Numbered from the stretch's first letter, positions 10,006-21,394 are shown. The stretch is DNA of 64,000 nt from Sepioteuthis lessoniana (GCA_963585895.1 OY757907.1:112005771-112069770), one strand, 5' to 3'. Notes: generated by a model not told the origin, from the letters alone. Numbers and translations are program-made.

Positions 10006-10329
10006 ATGTTATTCTGGTATCCATATTTACCAACCCCTCCGCTCGGGCAGGATATGACACAAGGTCAATTTGTAAGCGGAGTTTAACAGGTTTGAATTCA
10101 GAGTTTTCTTTCTCCTAGACTAGTTGCCTCACAAAGGCTGAAGAACCCAGTCTGACCTACTATTTACCCATAACTGGAGGGAGAATAATTGTATTCATAC
10201 CTTTCCCAAGGGTATTAGTGCTATGTGAAATGCAATCAGCCTCGTCTTGGATTTGAACTCGTGTCGCCGTGTCCATTTCCTACGACGATAACCATTACAA
10301 CACGGGCACCTCCATGTTATTCTGGTATC
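10006..10329 (-). mobile_element. SINE A full-length with 16-bp target-site duplication
   Basis: The SINE occupies 10022-10313 and is flanked by a perfect direct repeat, ATGTTATTCTGGTATC, at 10006-10021 and 10314-10329. This fixes both ends of the family: the head ends in GGAGGTGCCCGTG (sense) and the tail in GGGTTGGTAAATATGG-like sequence. The minus strand carries A-box and B-box promoter motifs. Intact duplications imply a fairly recent insertion. Confidence 0.95.
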
Positions 10330-10414
10330 AATGTTTACGAATATTCATTCCGTTTAATATGAATAAAAATGTTCATGTTATTTACTTGGTCTGGCATAGA
10401 ACCAAAGCCTTGGA

Positions 10415-10565
10415 TTTTATGTTTTTAACGGTATTTCAACCGGTCTAGAATTATTTTATACCTATATCTAAGGGAATGGCTTTCTTCGAAAATTTACTTT
10501 TTTGTTTTGTTAAACATTTGGCGCACAGATTTGATATCAAGTATTACTAACTCGAATAATTTACA
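10415..10565 (-). mobile_element. HTR fragment (tail and one body unit)
   Basis: A variant tail, 'ttaacggtatttcaaccgg' then 'attattttatacc', is followed by a body-like phrase 'ggcgcacagatttgatatc'. No head is present. Confidence 0.5.
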
Positions 10566-11260
10566 TACTTGCATGATTACGGGTATCCTATCTTCTAATA
10601 ATTACATGCTTTCAATTCACCCATTTACTTGAACTTTTCTTGTTCCCCTATGATACCTGCATCAAACAAATAAGGTAAAAAAGTTCGGCTTTGGGTTATC
10701 CTTATCGCACTTTTAACCCGAACTAAACAGTACACATTTCTATATGCGCACTTGACAATGCCTAGCCATGTCGTTGGCAGGAATGCACACACAGGTTTTA
10801 TGATCGATGACACCCATGTCACTGCCGAGTCGTCAATAGTATACCCTTCTGCTTTGTGAGCACTTAACTTCTGTCAAGTGATTAGCAACAATGAAGAATG
10901 GCGCGCGAAAATAGCCTCCTTGTTTGGCGATCGATGTAGCAATGCAGAAAACCCATGCACAAGTCTAGACGTTTGCACTATTAGACCCTTTCAGGCTGGC
11001 GTTTAGCTATGTGCAAGATAATAACGCCAAATAAAAAGTGGGGGGTGAGTTGGATCTCAAGAGTCAGTCATTTCGCACTAATGGACTGCTTTCGTTGTCC
11101 TATTTCTGAAGATGTTTTTCCATTGTTGGAAAATCGAAATTAAGATATATATCATTATGTAGGGAAAGAAAATTTTCTTTACTTGAATCAATGTATAGAA
11201 AGCCTTCAGTTTTGCGCAGGTCCACAATAATTCTCGTGAACGTTCACCCACAGATATTGA
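10566..11260. other. unassigned sequence
   Basis: No known motif. A stretch near 10840-11050 is less AT-rich but has no ORF with recognisable domains. Confidence 0.4.
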
Positions 11261-11280
11261 TTATATATATATATATATAT
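11261..11280. repeat. (TA)n microsatellite
   Basis: TA run of about 20 bp. Confidence 0.9.
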
Positions 11281-11389
11281 TAGTTTGTTAGTGTGACAGA
11301 AGGTTGAATCATGAATGTTTTAAACTTAGGCTTTTCAAATTCAATACAATTTTACGAGGGTAGCGTGAATTTTGCATATTGTGTTTAGT

Positions 11390-11785
11390 GATTGATTTCA
11401 ACATATTAACCCGTCGAGGATTATTTTATGGCCAAAGTCAAGAAATTGCGTTCATTGTACATTCCTATCTGTCTTATGTGAAATTGTTCAGAAACTGTTT
11501 TTTTTCTTACGAGTGTATTGGATACAAATAATATTCAAATAGAGATGTTTGGTCTAGAGCTGGAACTCCAACAGATACTAGCAGTACGGATCAGAGTGGA
11601 TCTGGGAGTAATACCTCTAAAAGGGGCACTTCACATTCCTACAGATTGCCTTAACTCGAGCCTCACCATCAGATGAAGTTTCGTATCCTATTCAGGACTT
11701 CCCCTTTTGTAGGGATACTTCTTTTCAAGGGATAGAATCAGCATATTCTAAGCTCCATCGGCAGGGTGGTAACCCGGACCAGTCT
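11390..11785 (-). mobile_element. HTR repeat copy 6 (variant tail)
   Basis: Variant tail 'atttcaacatattaacccg' and 'attattttatggcc', then 'agaaattgcgttcattgtac', a phrase shared with copies 1, 9 and 11. The head from about 11545 has 'gatcagagtggatctggga', 'aggggcacttcacattcc' and 'gagcctcaccatcagat'. Confidence 0.75.
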
Positions 11786-11827
11786 TGCCCCCACTGCATC
11801 CTATTTTGCTTCAATTTTTTTTTTCTC

Positions 11828-12330
11828 TTTGACTTGGTTTGGTTTTATGGCATATCAACCACTGCCAAATCCTTTCTATACATATATATTAAATATATAA
11901 TTTCTAGACGTTTTGTAGGTTACATTTTTAAACGAGCCTGAAATCATTCTTTTTCGCAAAGATATAAATGAAAACACTAGACTATCAAAAAAGAAATAAT
12001 TCTATTTACTATTAATCATTTGTTTGCACTGAGTATTTTTTCCAAAAAATTCTCTGTATCATTAACAATTCAAGTCACTTGTTTACCCTCAGCGTAAAGA
12101 TCAGACTGTTCTATTTGATTCATCGATACCGGGGGCTACAAGTGGACCTGGGAGCGATGGCAATTAAGGCTTACTCTGCATTATCCAAAGTTCCAGCATT
12201 ACTGAAAACTCACCATCAAAATATTTAATGTACTATTCAGGAAACTCATTGGAGGAGTCTGACCCTTCTGCAGAGATGCAGTCGGTTTATTCTACAGCCC
12301 CAGCTGACTGGGCCATTCTTAATTGATCTA
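11828..12330 (-). mobile_element. HTR repeat copy 7
   Basis: The tail ('ggttttatggcatatcaacc', shortened second arm) is followed by body units and a head with 'attcatcgataccgggggc', 'agtggacctgggagcgatgg', 'ggaaactcattggaggag' and 'ccccagctgactgggcc'. A 16-A run begins at 12331, as at copy 5. Confidence 0.8.
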
Positions 12331-12339
12331 AAAAAAAAA

Positions 12340-13384
12340 AAAAAACAAACAAATACAATATCTGCTAGAATAAGTTTAATTTTAACTGTGCCCATGCGTG
12401 CACACATGGTGTGTCTTCTTAAACTAACTATTGGTCACATGTTCCACCCGAAAAGGTAAAAGACTGGAACAATATAATCCTTCTACCCACGTTTTTGGCT
12501 TTGCCAAACCGATTACCATTTAGAGTACCTCCCTTGGTTCATTCTAAAGCTATTAACACAGAGTATATAATGATAGCGGTTCTAGGTGAACCGCCCTATT
12601 ATTTAGCATCATTGTCAAACTGAGAAGTGAAGTAAATATTCAGTGGAGAAAATGTTTGACTTTCAGATAAAGCTTTTGCTCAGCATCGAATTATTATGAG
12701 TTACCATAAACATAACTTCGATAAACGTTGCTATGAGTTGACTATAGCGGATAAAAGCGGTTAGAAGTGTATATCGATTCCAGCTCTTATGAAAGTGGCT
12801 TCCGTTCTCACAAGCGCTTTGGCCTTCCGTGCCAAAAAGCAGATCCCGTTTGGGTGCGGATTTTGGATTATTCATTCGAAACATTAACCCTTTCACCTCA
12901 TCAACGGATGTCGGCTGTGGGTTGAGAAGGAATATTTTCAGCAGATTTTGTGCACTCTGGAGAATAGCAAAGCTATTAGAAGAGAAAAAACAACAGCACC
13001 AAAATGAGAAATTATGGAAGATGTTTTGCGTTAAGTGTTTGTTTTTGTTTTACGATTTCTGGACTTTCTGTACTTGCAGATATTTAGTCTTTTTATGTTC
13101 ATGGTTTTTTGTTTTGTTTTTGTTTTATATACTTTCCGTTCCTTTTTCGCGTAACGCCTCCTTCCTTCCTTTTTTTCCAAATACTCACATGATTTATCAC
13201 AAAGCTTTTTTATTTTTTCGTTCTCTTCACTACAACCTGTAAATCTTACATAGCTAAACCCACAACTGTCGACCGAGAAAATCGGCATTCAAAATCTTGG
13301 TATTTAGCTTAATTTGAGCACCGATTTCTTACAGTTGTAACTGTCTTAGCCACTAGTTAAACCACTGTTTCCATTTTTTTTTTA
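12340..13384. other. unassigned sequence with overlapping short ORFs
   Basis: Overlapping ORFs of 137 and 85 codons lie on opposite strands at 12829-13288 where the plus strand is T-rich. Their products are Phe/Leu-rich or Lys-rich and I recognise no domain. I treat the region as noncoding. Confidence 0.4.
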
Positions 13385-13394
13385 AATTTTCAAC

Positions 13395-13800
13395 TCAGAC
13401 ACACATAACGCCCTGTCGGGGAGGTTTAGGCAACGCTGACATAACACCCAGCCGACGGATAAGTTCCTCTCCAGAAAGGGGTGTCATGTCTATGACACTA
13501 GACAGCATCTGATTGTGATGCTCCAGTTCTGGAGACCTGCAGAATACGGAATTCCTTTCGTTCCCCTGCCTTTCAGGTTCACTGAGATGGATTAGTTATT
13601 CCTGATAGGGTCCAATCTTTGGGTCAACTAAATCTGTTTAAGTATCATTTGTATGCGATAAAATCGCGGAAAGAAAACACTGAAGAATCTACAATACAAA
13701 AAAACCGTAAATATGCATGAAAATAAACCAAATTCCTTCATCTCATTGGCATGAAATAACTCTTGACAGGTTGACATGCCTTTAAAAATCAATCAATTCA
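13395..13800 (+). mobile_element. HTR repeat copy 8, plus strand
   Basis: Head on the plus strand: 'cacccagccgacgg', 'aggggtgtcatgtctatg', 'tgatgctccagttctgg', 'gatagggtccaatctttggg'. A reduced body follows and the variant tail lies at about 13745-13795 ('ggcatgaaataactcttgac', 'ggttgacatgcctttaa'). Confidence 0.7.
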
Positions 13801-13938
13801 GACATTAGAAGAAAAAAAAACTTGATCTGACCTTGTGTGATTCTTCCCGAAATAGTGTACTGTTTATCCCTTAGAAGTTTTATCTTTATAGAACATTTCA
13901 CTATAACCTTGTGTAAACATAAATTAGATATTTTCTTC

Positions 13939-13943
<5 letters not shown>

Positions 13944-13983
<40 letters not shown>
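13944..13983. repeat. poly(A) run
   Basis: About 40 consecutive A residues. It is not attached to a recognisable retroelement end. Confidence 0.95.
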
Positions 13984-13985
<2 letters not shown>

Positions 13986-14041
13986 ATAATATTCTAACGA
14001 TCTATTGTAGCCTAAATTATTCTGAGCAAAATTTAGCAAGC

Positions 14042-14324
14042 TTATCTTGTTTACTCAATAAAGGTCAATTTTTAAGCGGAGTTTAACAGGTTTGAATTCA
14101 GAGTTTTCCTTCTCCTAGATAGTTGCCTCACCAAGGCTGAAGAACCTAATCTGTCCTACTATTTACCCATAGCTGAAGTGAGAATAATTGGATTCATACC
14201 TTTCCCAAGGGCATTAGTGCTATGTGAAATGCAATCGGTCTCGTCCAGGATTTGAACTCGTATTGTCGTGTCCAATTCCTACGACGATAACCATTACACC
14301 ACGGGCACCTCATTATCTTGTTTA
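14042..14324 (-). mobile_element. SINE A, 3'-truncated with 12-bp target-site duplication
   Basis: TTATCTTGTTTA occurs at 14042-14053 and 14313-14324 and brackets the insert. The head, core and most of the body are present, but the last 40 or so bases of the family (the part containing GAGCGGAGGGG) are missing. The element ends inside 'attgacct', followed by 'ttattgag'. Truncation at the 3' end with an intact duplication is unusual for a SINE. Confidence 0.85.
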
Positions 14325-14429
14325 ATGCCATTTCATCCTTCATTGTTAATTCTATAGGAAACCTTAAAAATACACATGTTATCGTATATTTATTACTAAT
14401 ATCTTTATTATTGAGCCAGAAAGTGTTAT

Positions 14430-15190
14430 AGTGTGGTTTTGGTTGTCTGCATCGTATTCCTGCTTGGCTGAGACGCCCCTTTGCCGTGACTATTCTATCA
14501 CCGGAAGATACTCCTTCAAAAGTGGAATATGCCTCAAAATTAGGGCACTATTAATCCATTTCTTGTTAATGAAGATATAACCTTTCTGCGGTTTCGCTTT
14601 ATTTGCGAATGTATAGGTTCATAGTTTACCACTTTCTTTTCTAGAATTTAGTATTATGGCATGTTTGGCTATTTTCAAATGATAATTCTGTTAGACGTTC
14701 CCCATTTATTTGACAAGACGTGTAAGCGGAATTTGTTGTTTTTGTCTATTTTAGCATTTATGTCTCCGCCGATAATTAGAACATTGTGTTTTGGGATGAT
14801 AAGGACAAAAAAAAAGGATAGCTCGTTGTAGAAGGTCCTGAGGTCTGTTTCATCACTAGCATTGGTAGGACTGCAGCAGGAGATGATTATTGTGCTGGGG
14901 TTGCCATTAAACGTAGCTACTATCATTCTCGGTTGTATTTCCGCGATGCTATAAAGTGATTTTAGGCACGAGGGCTGACAAGCATTTCTTCATCCTCTAT
15001 TATGGCATTGACAGATGCCGAGATGAATGTTCATCCATTGCCAGTATCATGGTACTTTATTTCTACTTTACTACGATAGTATGCGTATAAGAACACAAAT
15101 GCTCCGTCTATATTATCCTCTGCTGCAGACGCTATCAGGTCCGGTAGTTGACCTATTCCATTTAAAGTCCTAACGTAGATTTCACTGTAT
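14430..15190 (-). pseudogene. RTE-like LINE, endonuclease domain (decayed)
   Basis: Minus-strand reading frames, broken by stops, give in order 'VRTLNGIGQLPDLIASAAED', 'KYHDTGNGWTFISASVNAI', then after a stop 'MIVATFNGNPSTIIISCCSP', 'TNASDETDLRTFYNELSFF' and 'IPKHNVLIIGGDINAKI'. The GGDxNAxI segment and the order of motifs match the apurinic-like endonuclease at the N-terminus of LINE ORF2, which nicks target DNA. It shares its family with the RT fragments elsewhere in the window. Stops and frameshifts rule out function. Confidence 0.75.
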
Positions 15191-15202
15191 GTTCTCACGG
15201 TG

Positions 15203-15512
15203 ACAAATCGTACAGAGAAAAAACTTGACGGGGAACATCAAAAACGCTACGAGTGAAATTCATCTAATCATGGAAGCATCATCCCACGAAAAACCAGCTG
15301 TACAGCCACGTACCTCCAATCTCTAAAACAATCCAAATTAAACGGACAAAGGCATGCGAGACACTGTTGGAGAAGCAAGGACGAACTTATAAGTGACGTT
15401 CTCCAATCTACCTTTTCATATGGACGTGACAGAGTTGGCCAAATAAACTCACATATAACAGCTCTGTAGTCTAGAAGACCTGCCGGAAGTGATGGATGAT
15501 GAAGAGATATTT
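15203..15512 (+). pseudogene. RTE-like LINE, C-terminal fragment
   Basis: Plus-strand frames read 'EKKLDGEH', then 'RHARHCWRSKDELISDVL' and 'WSRRPAGSDG', matching the C-terminal region of the RTE-like ORF (compare 50662-51056). It lies about 15 bp beyond the oppositely oriented endonuclease fragment, so the two are separate insertions or a rearranged one. No ATG-rich tail is obvious. Confidence 0.7.
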
Positions 15513-16059
15513 TTTGTTGGTCCAATGTGAAAAAAAAAGTAAATGCTTTAAAATAAATTGGTCCACTAGGTGATTTGTTTTAAAGTTATTCTTTTTGGTT
15601 AAACACGTTTTTCTAGTGTTTAACTCTTTCTTCAGGAAGTGATACTGGTTGATGGTATTCTTTTTGATTAATATAGCGGTGACTCTTTTCATAAGGTTGC
15701 GTTTTTTTTAATTCCAGGATTTGTGCCAGAGAATTTTCAGACAGTTAATTGTCCGTGACAAATTTCGTTTTTGCAGGTGTAGTTTCCTTTCTCTTTTACA
15801 AAAGTGTATTGTGTGTTTTTGTGTCTGCACTCATGTTCCTGTATGTGTATATATATATATTCGTTTTTTTTTGTTTTTTTTTAAAATTTATTTATTACTC
15901 TCCTTCCCCCTAAACAATCTAATCATAATTGATTATATATCTGTACGCGAGTTGCCTGGAGGTAATTATTCTTTTAAAAAATTGTACGAGTGCGAGAAAA
16001 AGGTCAAATTTTGTTCATAGGCGTATCTGATGTAGTTTAATCTCAACCCCTTAACATAG
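15513..16059. other. unassigned AT-rich sequence
   Basis: Short ORFs on both strands without recognisable domains; T-rich runs near 15855-15885. Confidence 0.4.
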
Positions 16060-16150
16060 CAGGGTTTTTTTTCCTTTTGTGGAGCACGGGTCTTACCCCT
16101 CTGCCGGGAATTAAATCTTCTAAACCCTACCGTCAGAGCAGGTGAGGAAG
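16060..16150 (-). mobile_element. possible HTR head fragment
   Basis: 'gggtcttacccctctgcc' and 'taccgtcagagcaggt' resemble the outer part of the HTR head, but no other HTR part is present. Confidence 0.4.
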
Positions 16151-16658
16151 GTATTAAACTTGATCCCTGTTGATTTTTCTAGACTTCTTGTGTGCCTAAT
16201 TAAGCTAATCTTGGCAGAGTAAGATGATTAGCTTTTATGTTTCATCTTTACTGGTTGACCCATAAATGTATCCATGTACAAGAAAATGTTATATATCTTT
16301 GATAATTTGAAAAATATAATTCTTCCGAAATTAAATAAACTATCACCCAGGAATAAACGCTTATTATGAATAATGAATTCCTATAACTCATGAATATTGC
16401 TTATCTCCCATTAATATATACCTATCATTTATCTTGAAAAATTCCTATTATAAAATTGTGGTGGTTGCACCGAAATTTGATTATTTTAGACAGCGACCGG
16501 TATCGCATTAAAAGGGGATGAATACCCAGGTGAGAATTGACCGGGTAGATTACTCTGTAAATGGCGTCTTTACGAAATTCAAGATAAAGCCTATCTTATC
16601 GTTGGCGCAGTGGAAAGATCAATCCCGAGGCAGAAATGGTAGGGGCTGTTCTGTGAAC

Positions 16659-16659
<1 letters not shown>
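16151..16659. other. unassigned AT-rich sequence
   Basis: No recognised feature. Confidence 0.4.

Positions 16660-16691
<32 letters not shown>
16660..16691. repeat. (AT)n microsatellite
   Basis: About 32 bp of AT repeats. ORFs that cross it read Tyr-Ile-Tyr-Ile and are spurious. Confidence 0.95.
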
Positions 16692-16692
<1 letters not shown>

Positions 16693-17225
16693 CACGAATT
16701 TCGTGGTTCTGTCTGATTTTTTTTTTTGTGACTGGGGTGCAAGGAGACAAGCGTTTGCTGTAAATTGAATGCGTGAAACAAAGATCCGGGAATAATCTAC
16801 CATGCAGTTAATTTCTCCCGGATTTCACGGCACCAAAGATTGAAGGGAAAGAAAAAAAAACACACGCTATAACAATTTTACCCCCTCACATGCAGCGATT
16901 AACCATCACCTCTATCATTGGTTGCTGACTACGCTACACAAGTGCAGTCACCGATGAAGAAAATTTTTATACTTGACAAAACGATACCCGTCATCACGTA
17001 AAATGAATTGCCGCCATTTCAATTCATGAGATAGTAGATAAGCAATTTTATTTTACGTGAAATGATTGTTTGATCTTGTTGGAGACTGACGATTATATCT
17101 GAAGCCGTTTGCATCATCCCGCACTAAACCAAAATAGCGAGGCTAGTCTAGAAAATCGATCTAAGTGGCTATGGATATAAAATTAAACCCATATGTGATA
17201 GTCCAGGAAACAAAAGAAGAATGAG
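16692..17225. other. unassigned sequence
   Basis: Slightly less AT-rich, with no family or domain recognised. Confidence 0.4.
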
Positions 17226-17868
17226 AATATAAATATTTTATGAAATCAAATGAAAAAAAATTCAGTTTTGTAATTTCAATAGAAACTTATTTCAGCCATA
17301 TAAAATGACCTTCAGATGGAAAAAATACACTTATATATTTGAATATAATGTACACAATATGTTTACATTGCTTTCGGCCAGAGAATTAAAAGTTTTTTTT
17401 AATATTTAATAAAAAACAAAAAAACTTTTAAAGTCTTTTTAATCTATATCAATTTATAGATTTTTAGCCTACATGTACTATATTATTTAATATCTTTAGT
17501 ATTCAATAATTTCCATGAAAATAGGAAGTGGTTTTTATTCATACTTTCTTTAATTGAGACACGAGTCACTTAATATTTTTCAGTATTCACCGTTTTTTTT
17601 TTAAATCCACTTTTTTTTAAATTATAGGTAACGGTTTTTTTAAAGAATGCATGAACATATTTGTTAATATATGATATTTCCGCTGTTAGGAATTTTTAAA
17701 AAAAAAATTCTCTTTTCGCCGGAAGCAGTGTAAACCTTTCTACATTATATTCAAATATATAATTGTTTTTTTTCCACAGAAGAAGTTCATTTTATATGGC
17801 CGAAATAAATTTATAATGAACTACAAAATTGAATTTTTTCGTTTCATTTTATATAATGTTTATTTTTC
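17226..17868. mobile_element. fold-back element with about 165-bp inverted arms
   Basis: The left arm (about 17226-17393) and right arm (about 17697-17868) are imperfect reverse complements. Shared landmarks are 'atatatttgaatataatgta', 'gccatataaaatga' and 'gagaatt'. The roughly 300-bp centre is AT-rich with no ORF. Long arms with a noncoding centre fit a non-autonomous fold-back or MITE-like DNA element. I did not find a clear target-site duplication. Confidence 0.75.
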
Positions 17869-18004
17869 TTTGCACGCGAGTTTCGACATTTTTTTTCCTG
17901 AAGTTAATTATACCTTCGATAGCCGTTGACATTGAGCACTCAACTGGATATTCCTATTCCCCTTGGATGATTACTAGAGTCTAATTCTTAGATTATTTTC
18001 TTTG

Positions 18005-18006
<2 letters not shown>

Positions 18007-18044
<38 letters not shown>
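18007..18044. repeat. (AT)n microsatellite
   Basis: About 38 bp of AT repeats. Confidence 0.95.
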
Positions 18045-18047
<3 letters not shown>

Positions 18048-18264
18048 CATATATTCATTCATTATGTCCTTTAGAGTTCTAATACATTATTGTCCATTTA
18101 GTACATCTATGAAAGTTTTCCATTAAGTAAAAGTAAATTTCCTTCTTAACATTTTTGCAGAACTTACAGTCAAAACTGATATAATTAGATATCATTTATT
18201 TGCAAACTATATCAATAAACCTAAACAAAAGTAAATATTCTTCCAATGTCTTTATTATTACATA

Positions 18265-18640
18265 CTGATTTTAACGGCATGTCAACCTGTCTACGGTTGT
18301 TTTATGCCGAGTGGTTCAGGAATCGCGTTCATCATACATTTTTTGCGTAATTGCATGTTCATTTTTTTGGCACACTATTCTCTCGAATGTAAATCATTTT
18401 AAAACAGTTTTTTGGCCCATAAATGGGACCTTAACAACAGTTATCACTATTATGTGTCAGAGTGAACCTGAGAAGAATTGCAATGAAGAGGTATTCTACA
18501 ATCCCAAGATCTGGAGAATTGAAGCCTCACTCTAAGATGCAGTTTTGTGACATACTTGGAACATCCCTTCTGTGGGGAGAGAAGAATCTTACGCCTCTAC
18601 AAGGGATACAATGAGCATAGTCTAAGTCCTGTCGCCAAAG
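18265..18640 (-). mobile_element. HTR repeat copy 9 (variant tail)
   Basis: Tail 'aacggcatgtcaacctgtc' with 'tgttttatgccgag', then 'ggaatcgcgttcatcataca', a short body, and a head with 'ataaatgggaccttaac', 'tgtcagagtgaacctgag' and 'tggagaattgaagcctcac'. Confidence 0.75.
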
Positions 18641-19945
18641 CGATTTGGTTACAGAGGTGTATATACATATATATACACACTCACTCACGTGCATTTACAA
18701 CGTGGAGGTTGATGCGTGTGTATTGGGAGTGATTATTTTAAATAGAAAATATGCTTATTGAATTTAGATACATTTATGTGCAGAAGAGAAAAGATTGGAA
18801 AATTTGGTCTGTGAATAATCGCTAAGCAATATCTTTCTCTCTGTTATTGGACGTTGCTCGGCCCGAGCGACTGTGTATGCAATTCTTTTTGAAATGATGC
18901 GTCACTAGTGAAAAACAGCCGAAGGTGTGTTTCGCACCTCTGCCAAAATCTCATTATAAATGTCTGGATGTGATTATTGGAAAGAAAGGAGCTCGATTTG
19001 TTTATAAAATGTCAGGCAAGAGTCGTCCTAATTCTTGCCGCCAAAGACTTTCGTGAAAACGCCGACAGAGCGTCTCATTTCTTTTTACACATCAGTGTAT
19101 TAGTTCTTTTTAAAAGTTGTGGGCGTTGTGAAATCTAAGAAAACAAAGAATCAACAGTTATTTAAGACAATGGAATAGGCTAAAATGAATATCAAAGTCA
19201 AAGTGTTTTATGATTTTATCAGATAGAATGTATTGTTATTTTATTTGCAGCGTCTGGTTTAAGAATAATAGTATATTTACAGTTTTATAGCTATGCCAAG
19301 AGCAGAAACACTTTTATAGGAAAATAGTATATAATAGCAGAAAAACTCATTGTTACTTGGGCTAAAGTTAATAAACTAAAGTGCATTTAAGGAATCTATT
19401 TCATTTTTGTACGACAGTTAGGTTCCAAAAAATCCCAGTCCATCCTCATCAGGAATTGGGATCGGGGTGCTCCCGCAGGTTGCGGTTCTCTTTGCTTTCT
19501 GGATAAATTAGACCTTCCTAATCAATTTAATGTTATCAGGAGCATCCACCAAATAGCTTGTGATAAAAGGAGTTTACATGCCACGTTCTATCAAGACTAA
19601 ACAATTAACCTAGCAGTCCATGAATACCAATCGTGCCAGCAAATGAAGCAGATAATATAAATTCTGCAAACACACACTTAGGCTGTGTTTGAAAAATTGA
19701 TATCATTTCATTTTAAAATAGCCGCCGAGTGTTTTGTGTTACAGGTTGGACACAGTGAAAATTTATAAAATCGTTCTTATAATCTTCATTCCTTAGAATT
19801 CCTCATTTACATTTTAAGAAACCTTTTTGTTCTACATGAAACCCGTTTAATTTTATTTACCTAGACTATGTATTAAAACATATTTACATTTAAAACCATA
19901 CGAGCCAGTTCAATAGGAAATTATATCATTTTTTAAACACTATGT
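18641..19945. other. unassigned sequence
   Basis: About 1.3 kb without a recognised repeat. The block 18840-19080 and a short GC-richer segment at 19430-19560 stand out in composition, but no long ORF or domain is visible. Confidence 0.4.
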
Positions 19946-19979
19946 TATATATATATATATGTAGAGAGAGAGAGAGAGA
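19946..19979. repeat. (TA)n then (GA)n microsatellite
   Basis: TA run followed by AG repeats. A degenerate Penelope-tail-like phrase ('cacctgaaaaaaatc', 'ccgaaacattg') follows at 20128-20155. Confidence 0.85.
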
Positions 19980-20207
19980 AACATCAATAAATTGACTGAT
20001 GAAATATGGATTTTATGATAAATTTTGGAATGATAGTTGCATCACACAAATTCGCAACAGAGTGTTACCTGCGAAAATGAAAATTCAAAAACTCTTATCC
20101 CTTTCGATTCATTTAATAACTTTCACCACCTGAAAAAAATCTAGAAACCGAAACATTGAATGATGGCAAATATTTCTACGATTACTATCCTCTGAAGACA
20201 CTGATTG

Positions 20208-20228
20208 ATATATATATATATATATATA
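20208..20228. repeat. (TA)n microsatellite
   Basis: TA run, then CA-rich sequence. Confidence 0.9.
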
Positions 20229-20430
20229 CACCCACATACACTTATATGTTCATTTTGGCACTTCGAGGGGTAAAAGGGTTAACAAGGTAGACCAGCAAAC
20301 CTTCATGAGTGCGCTCGAGTTTCATTGGGAGCCACATTCATACGGCCTTGTGCCATATCTAAACCAAAAGATTAGTAAATTACCATACACATGCATTACT
20401 TTACGAAAATAACACGATTTTTTATATATA

Positions 20431-20655
20431 CTTGTGGTGTAATGGTTTAAGTGTTGGACTGCGGAATCATAGTAAGCGATTTCGAACTCCAGTTGCGCTC
20501 TTACGTTCATTTTCGGACAAATAACCGTGGGAAATGTATGAACCCCCTTATGCTAGCAGCTATATGTTAAATAGTACCTCGAGTGTTCGAGGAGAATGGC
20601 TTTGGCATTAAATAACCACAAAGGTTGATATGCTATTGAACAAATAAATCAAACC
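20431..20655 (+). mobile_element. SINE B, full-length, plus strand
   Basis: The tRNA-like head has A box TGGTGTAATGGTTT (20435-20448) and a B-box-like GATTTCGAACTCC. The core 'gtgggaaatgtatgaacccc' to 'gttaaatagtacc' matches the SINE A core. The tail is GGCATTAAATAACC ... GGTTGATATGC, the hairpin of HTR and of the LINE at 28136, followed by 'aaataaatcaaacc'. Confidence 0.85.
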
Positions 20656-21244
20656 TATATATATATATATATATATATACACCCACAGACATATATCGAA
20701 TGTAATGGGTAAATTGTCACAAATTTGAATTTCTAATTTTGCCCTGGCGCTGTGTTGTTGTTTTTTTTTCCTGTTTGTTTACTGTGCTGTAAAGTAGAGT
20801 CAGTCAGGCACTGTCTGTGAGGAAATCCGCACCATGATGTAATTCACTCTTTTAGAAATTTGGAAACGACTTGCAGAATTGCTTGCATTCAAACCGGAGT
20901 TCTAATTCGAAGAATTCAGATAGTTTTTGTGTCAATCTAAAGAAGGTGCAGTAGTGTTAAAAATAATTGGATGAGTCCAATCATGTCTGCAAATGCATAG
21001 CAGCTCGGAAGCCTCGTTCAGACCGTTCTAATAAGAAAACCCGAATTTGTTTATGAGATGCCGACTACAAGTTACAACAATCCCAGCGAATCAGTCAGAT
21101 CCATAGCCAGGGATAGGAGACTGAGTTTCTTATCAAGCAGGTAATGCCTGAAGATATTTTGCATACAATTTTTATCACAGACCATTAAGTACAAGAAAAA
21201 CAGTGCTGCAAAACTTTTGAACCAAGTTAAGCATTCCCAGGAAT
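20656..21244. other. unassigned sequence with (AT)n at 20657-20680
   Basis: No repeat family or coding signal recognised beyond the microsatellite. Confidence 0.4.
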
Positions 21245-21277
21245 ACACACACACACACATATATATATGTGTGTGCA
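21245..21277. repeat. (AC)n(AT)n(GT)n palindromic microsatellite
   Basis: AC repeats, an AT centre and GT repeats form a self-complementary tract. Confidence 0.9.
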
Positions 21278-21326
21278 TTCAAAGATGGTTTTTGTAGGTA
21301 CAAAGAAAGAATAAGGATATATTTAA

Positions 21327-21394
21327 AATAGGAAGGTCCACGAAGAGATTTGTATTTTTTTTACAGTCGTTACAAAACTCTTCGTGGACCTTCC

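Noticed and set aside
12829..13288. Overlapping 137- and 85-codon ORFs on opposite strands
   Set aside because: Phe/Leu-rich on one strand, Lys-rich on the other, as expected from a T-rich strand.
18960..19100. TATAAA followed by an ATG opening a 15-codon basic peptide
   Set aside because: The frame stops after 15 codons and nothing downstream supports a gene.
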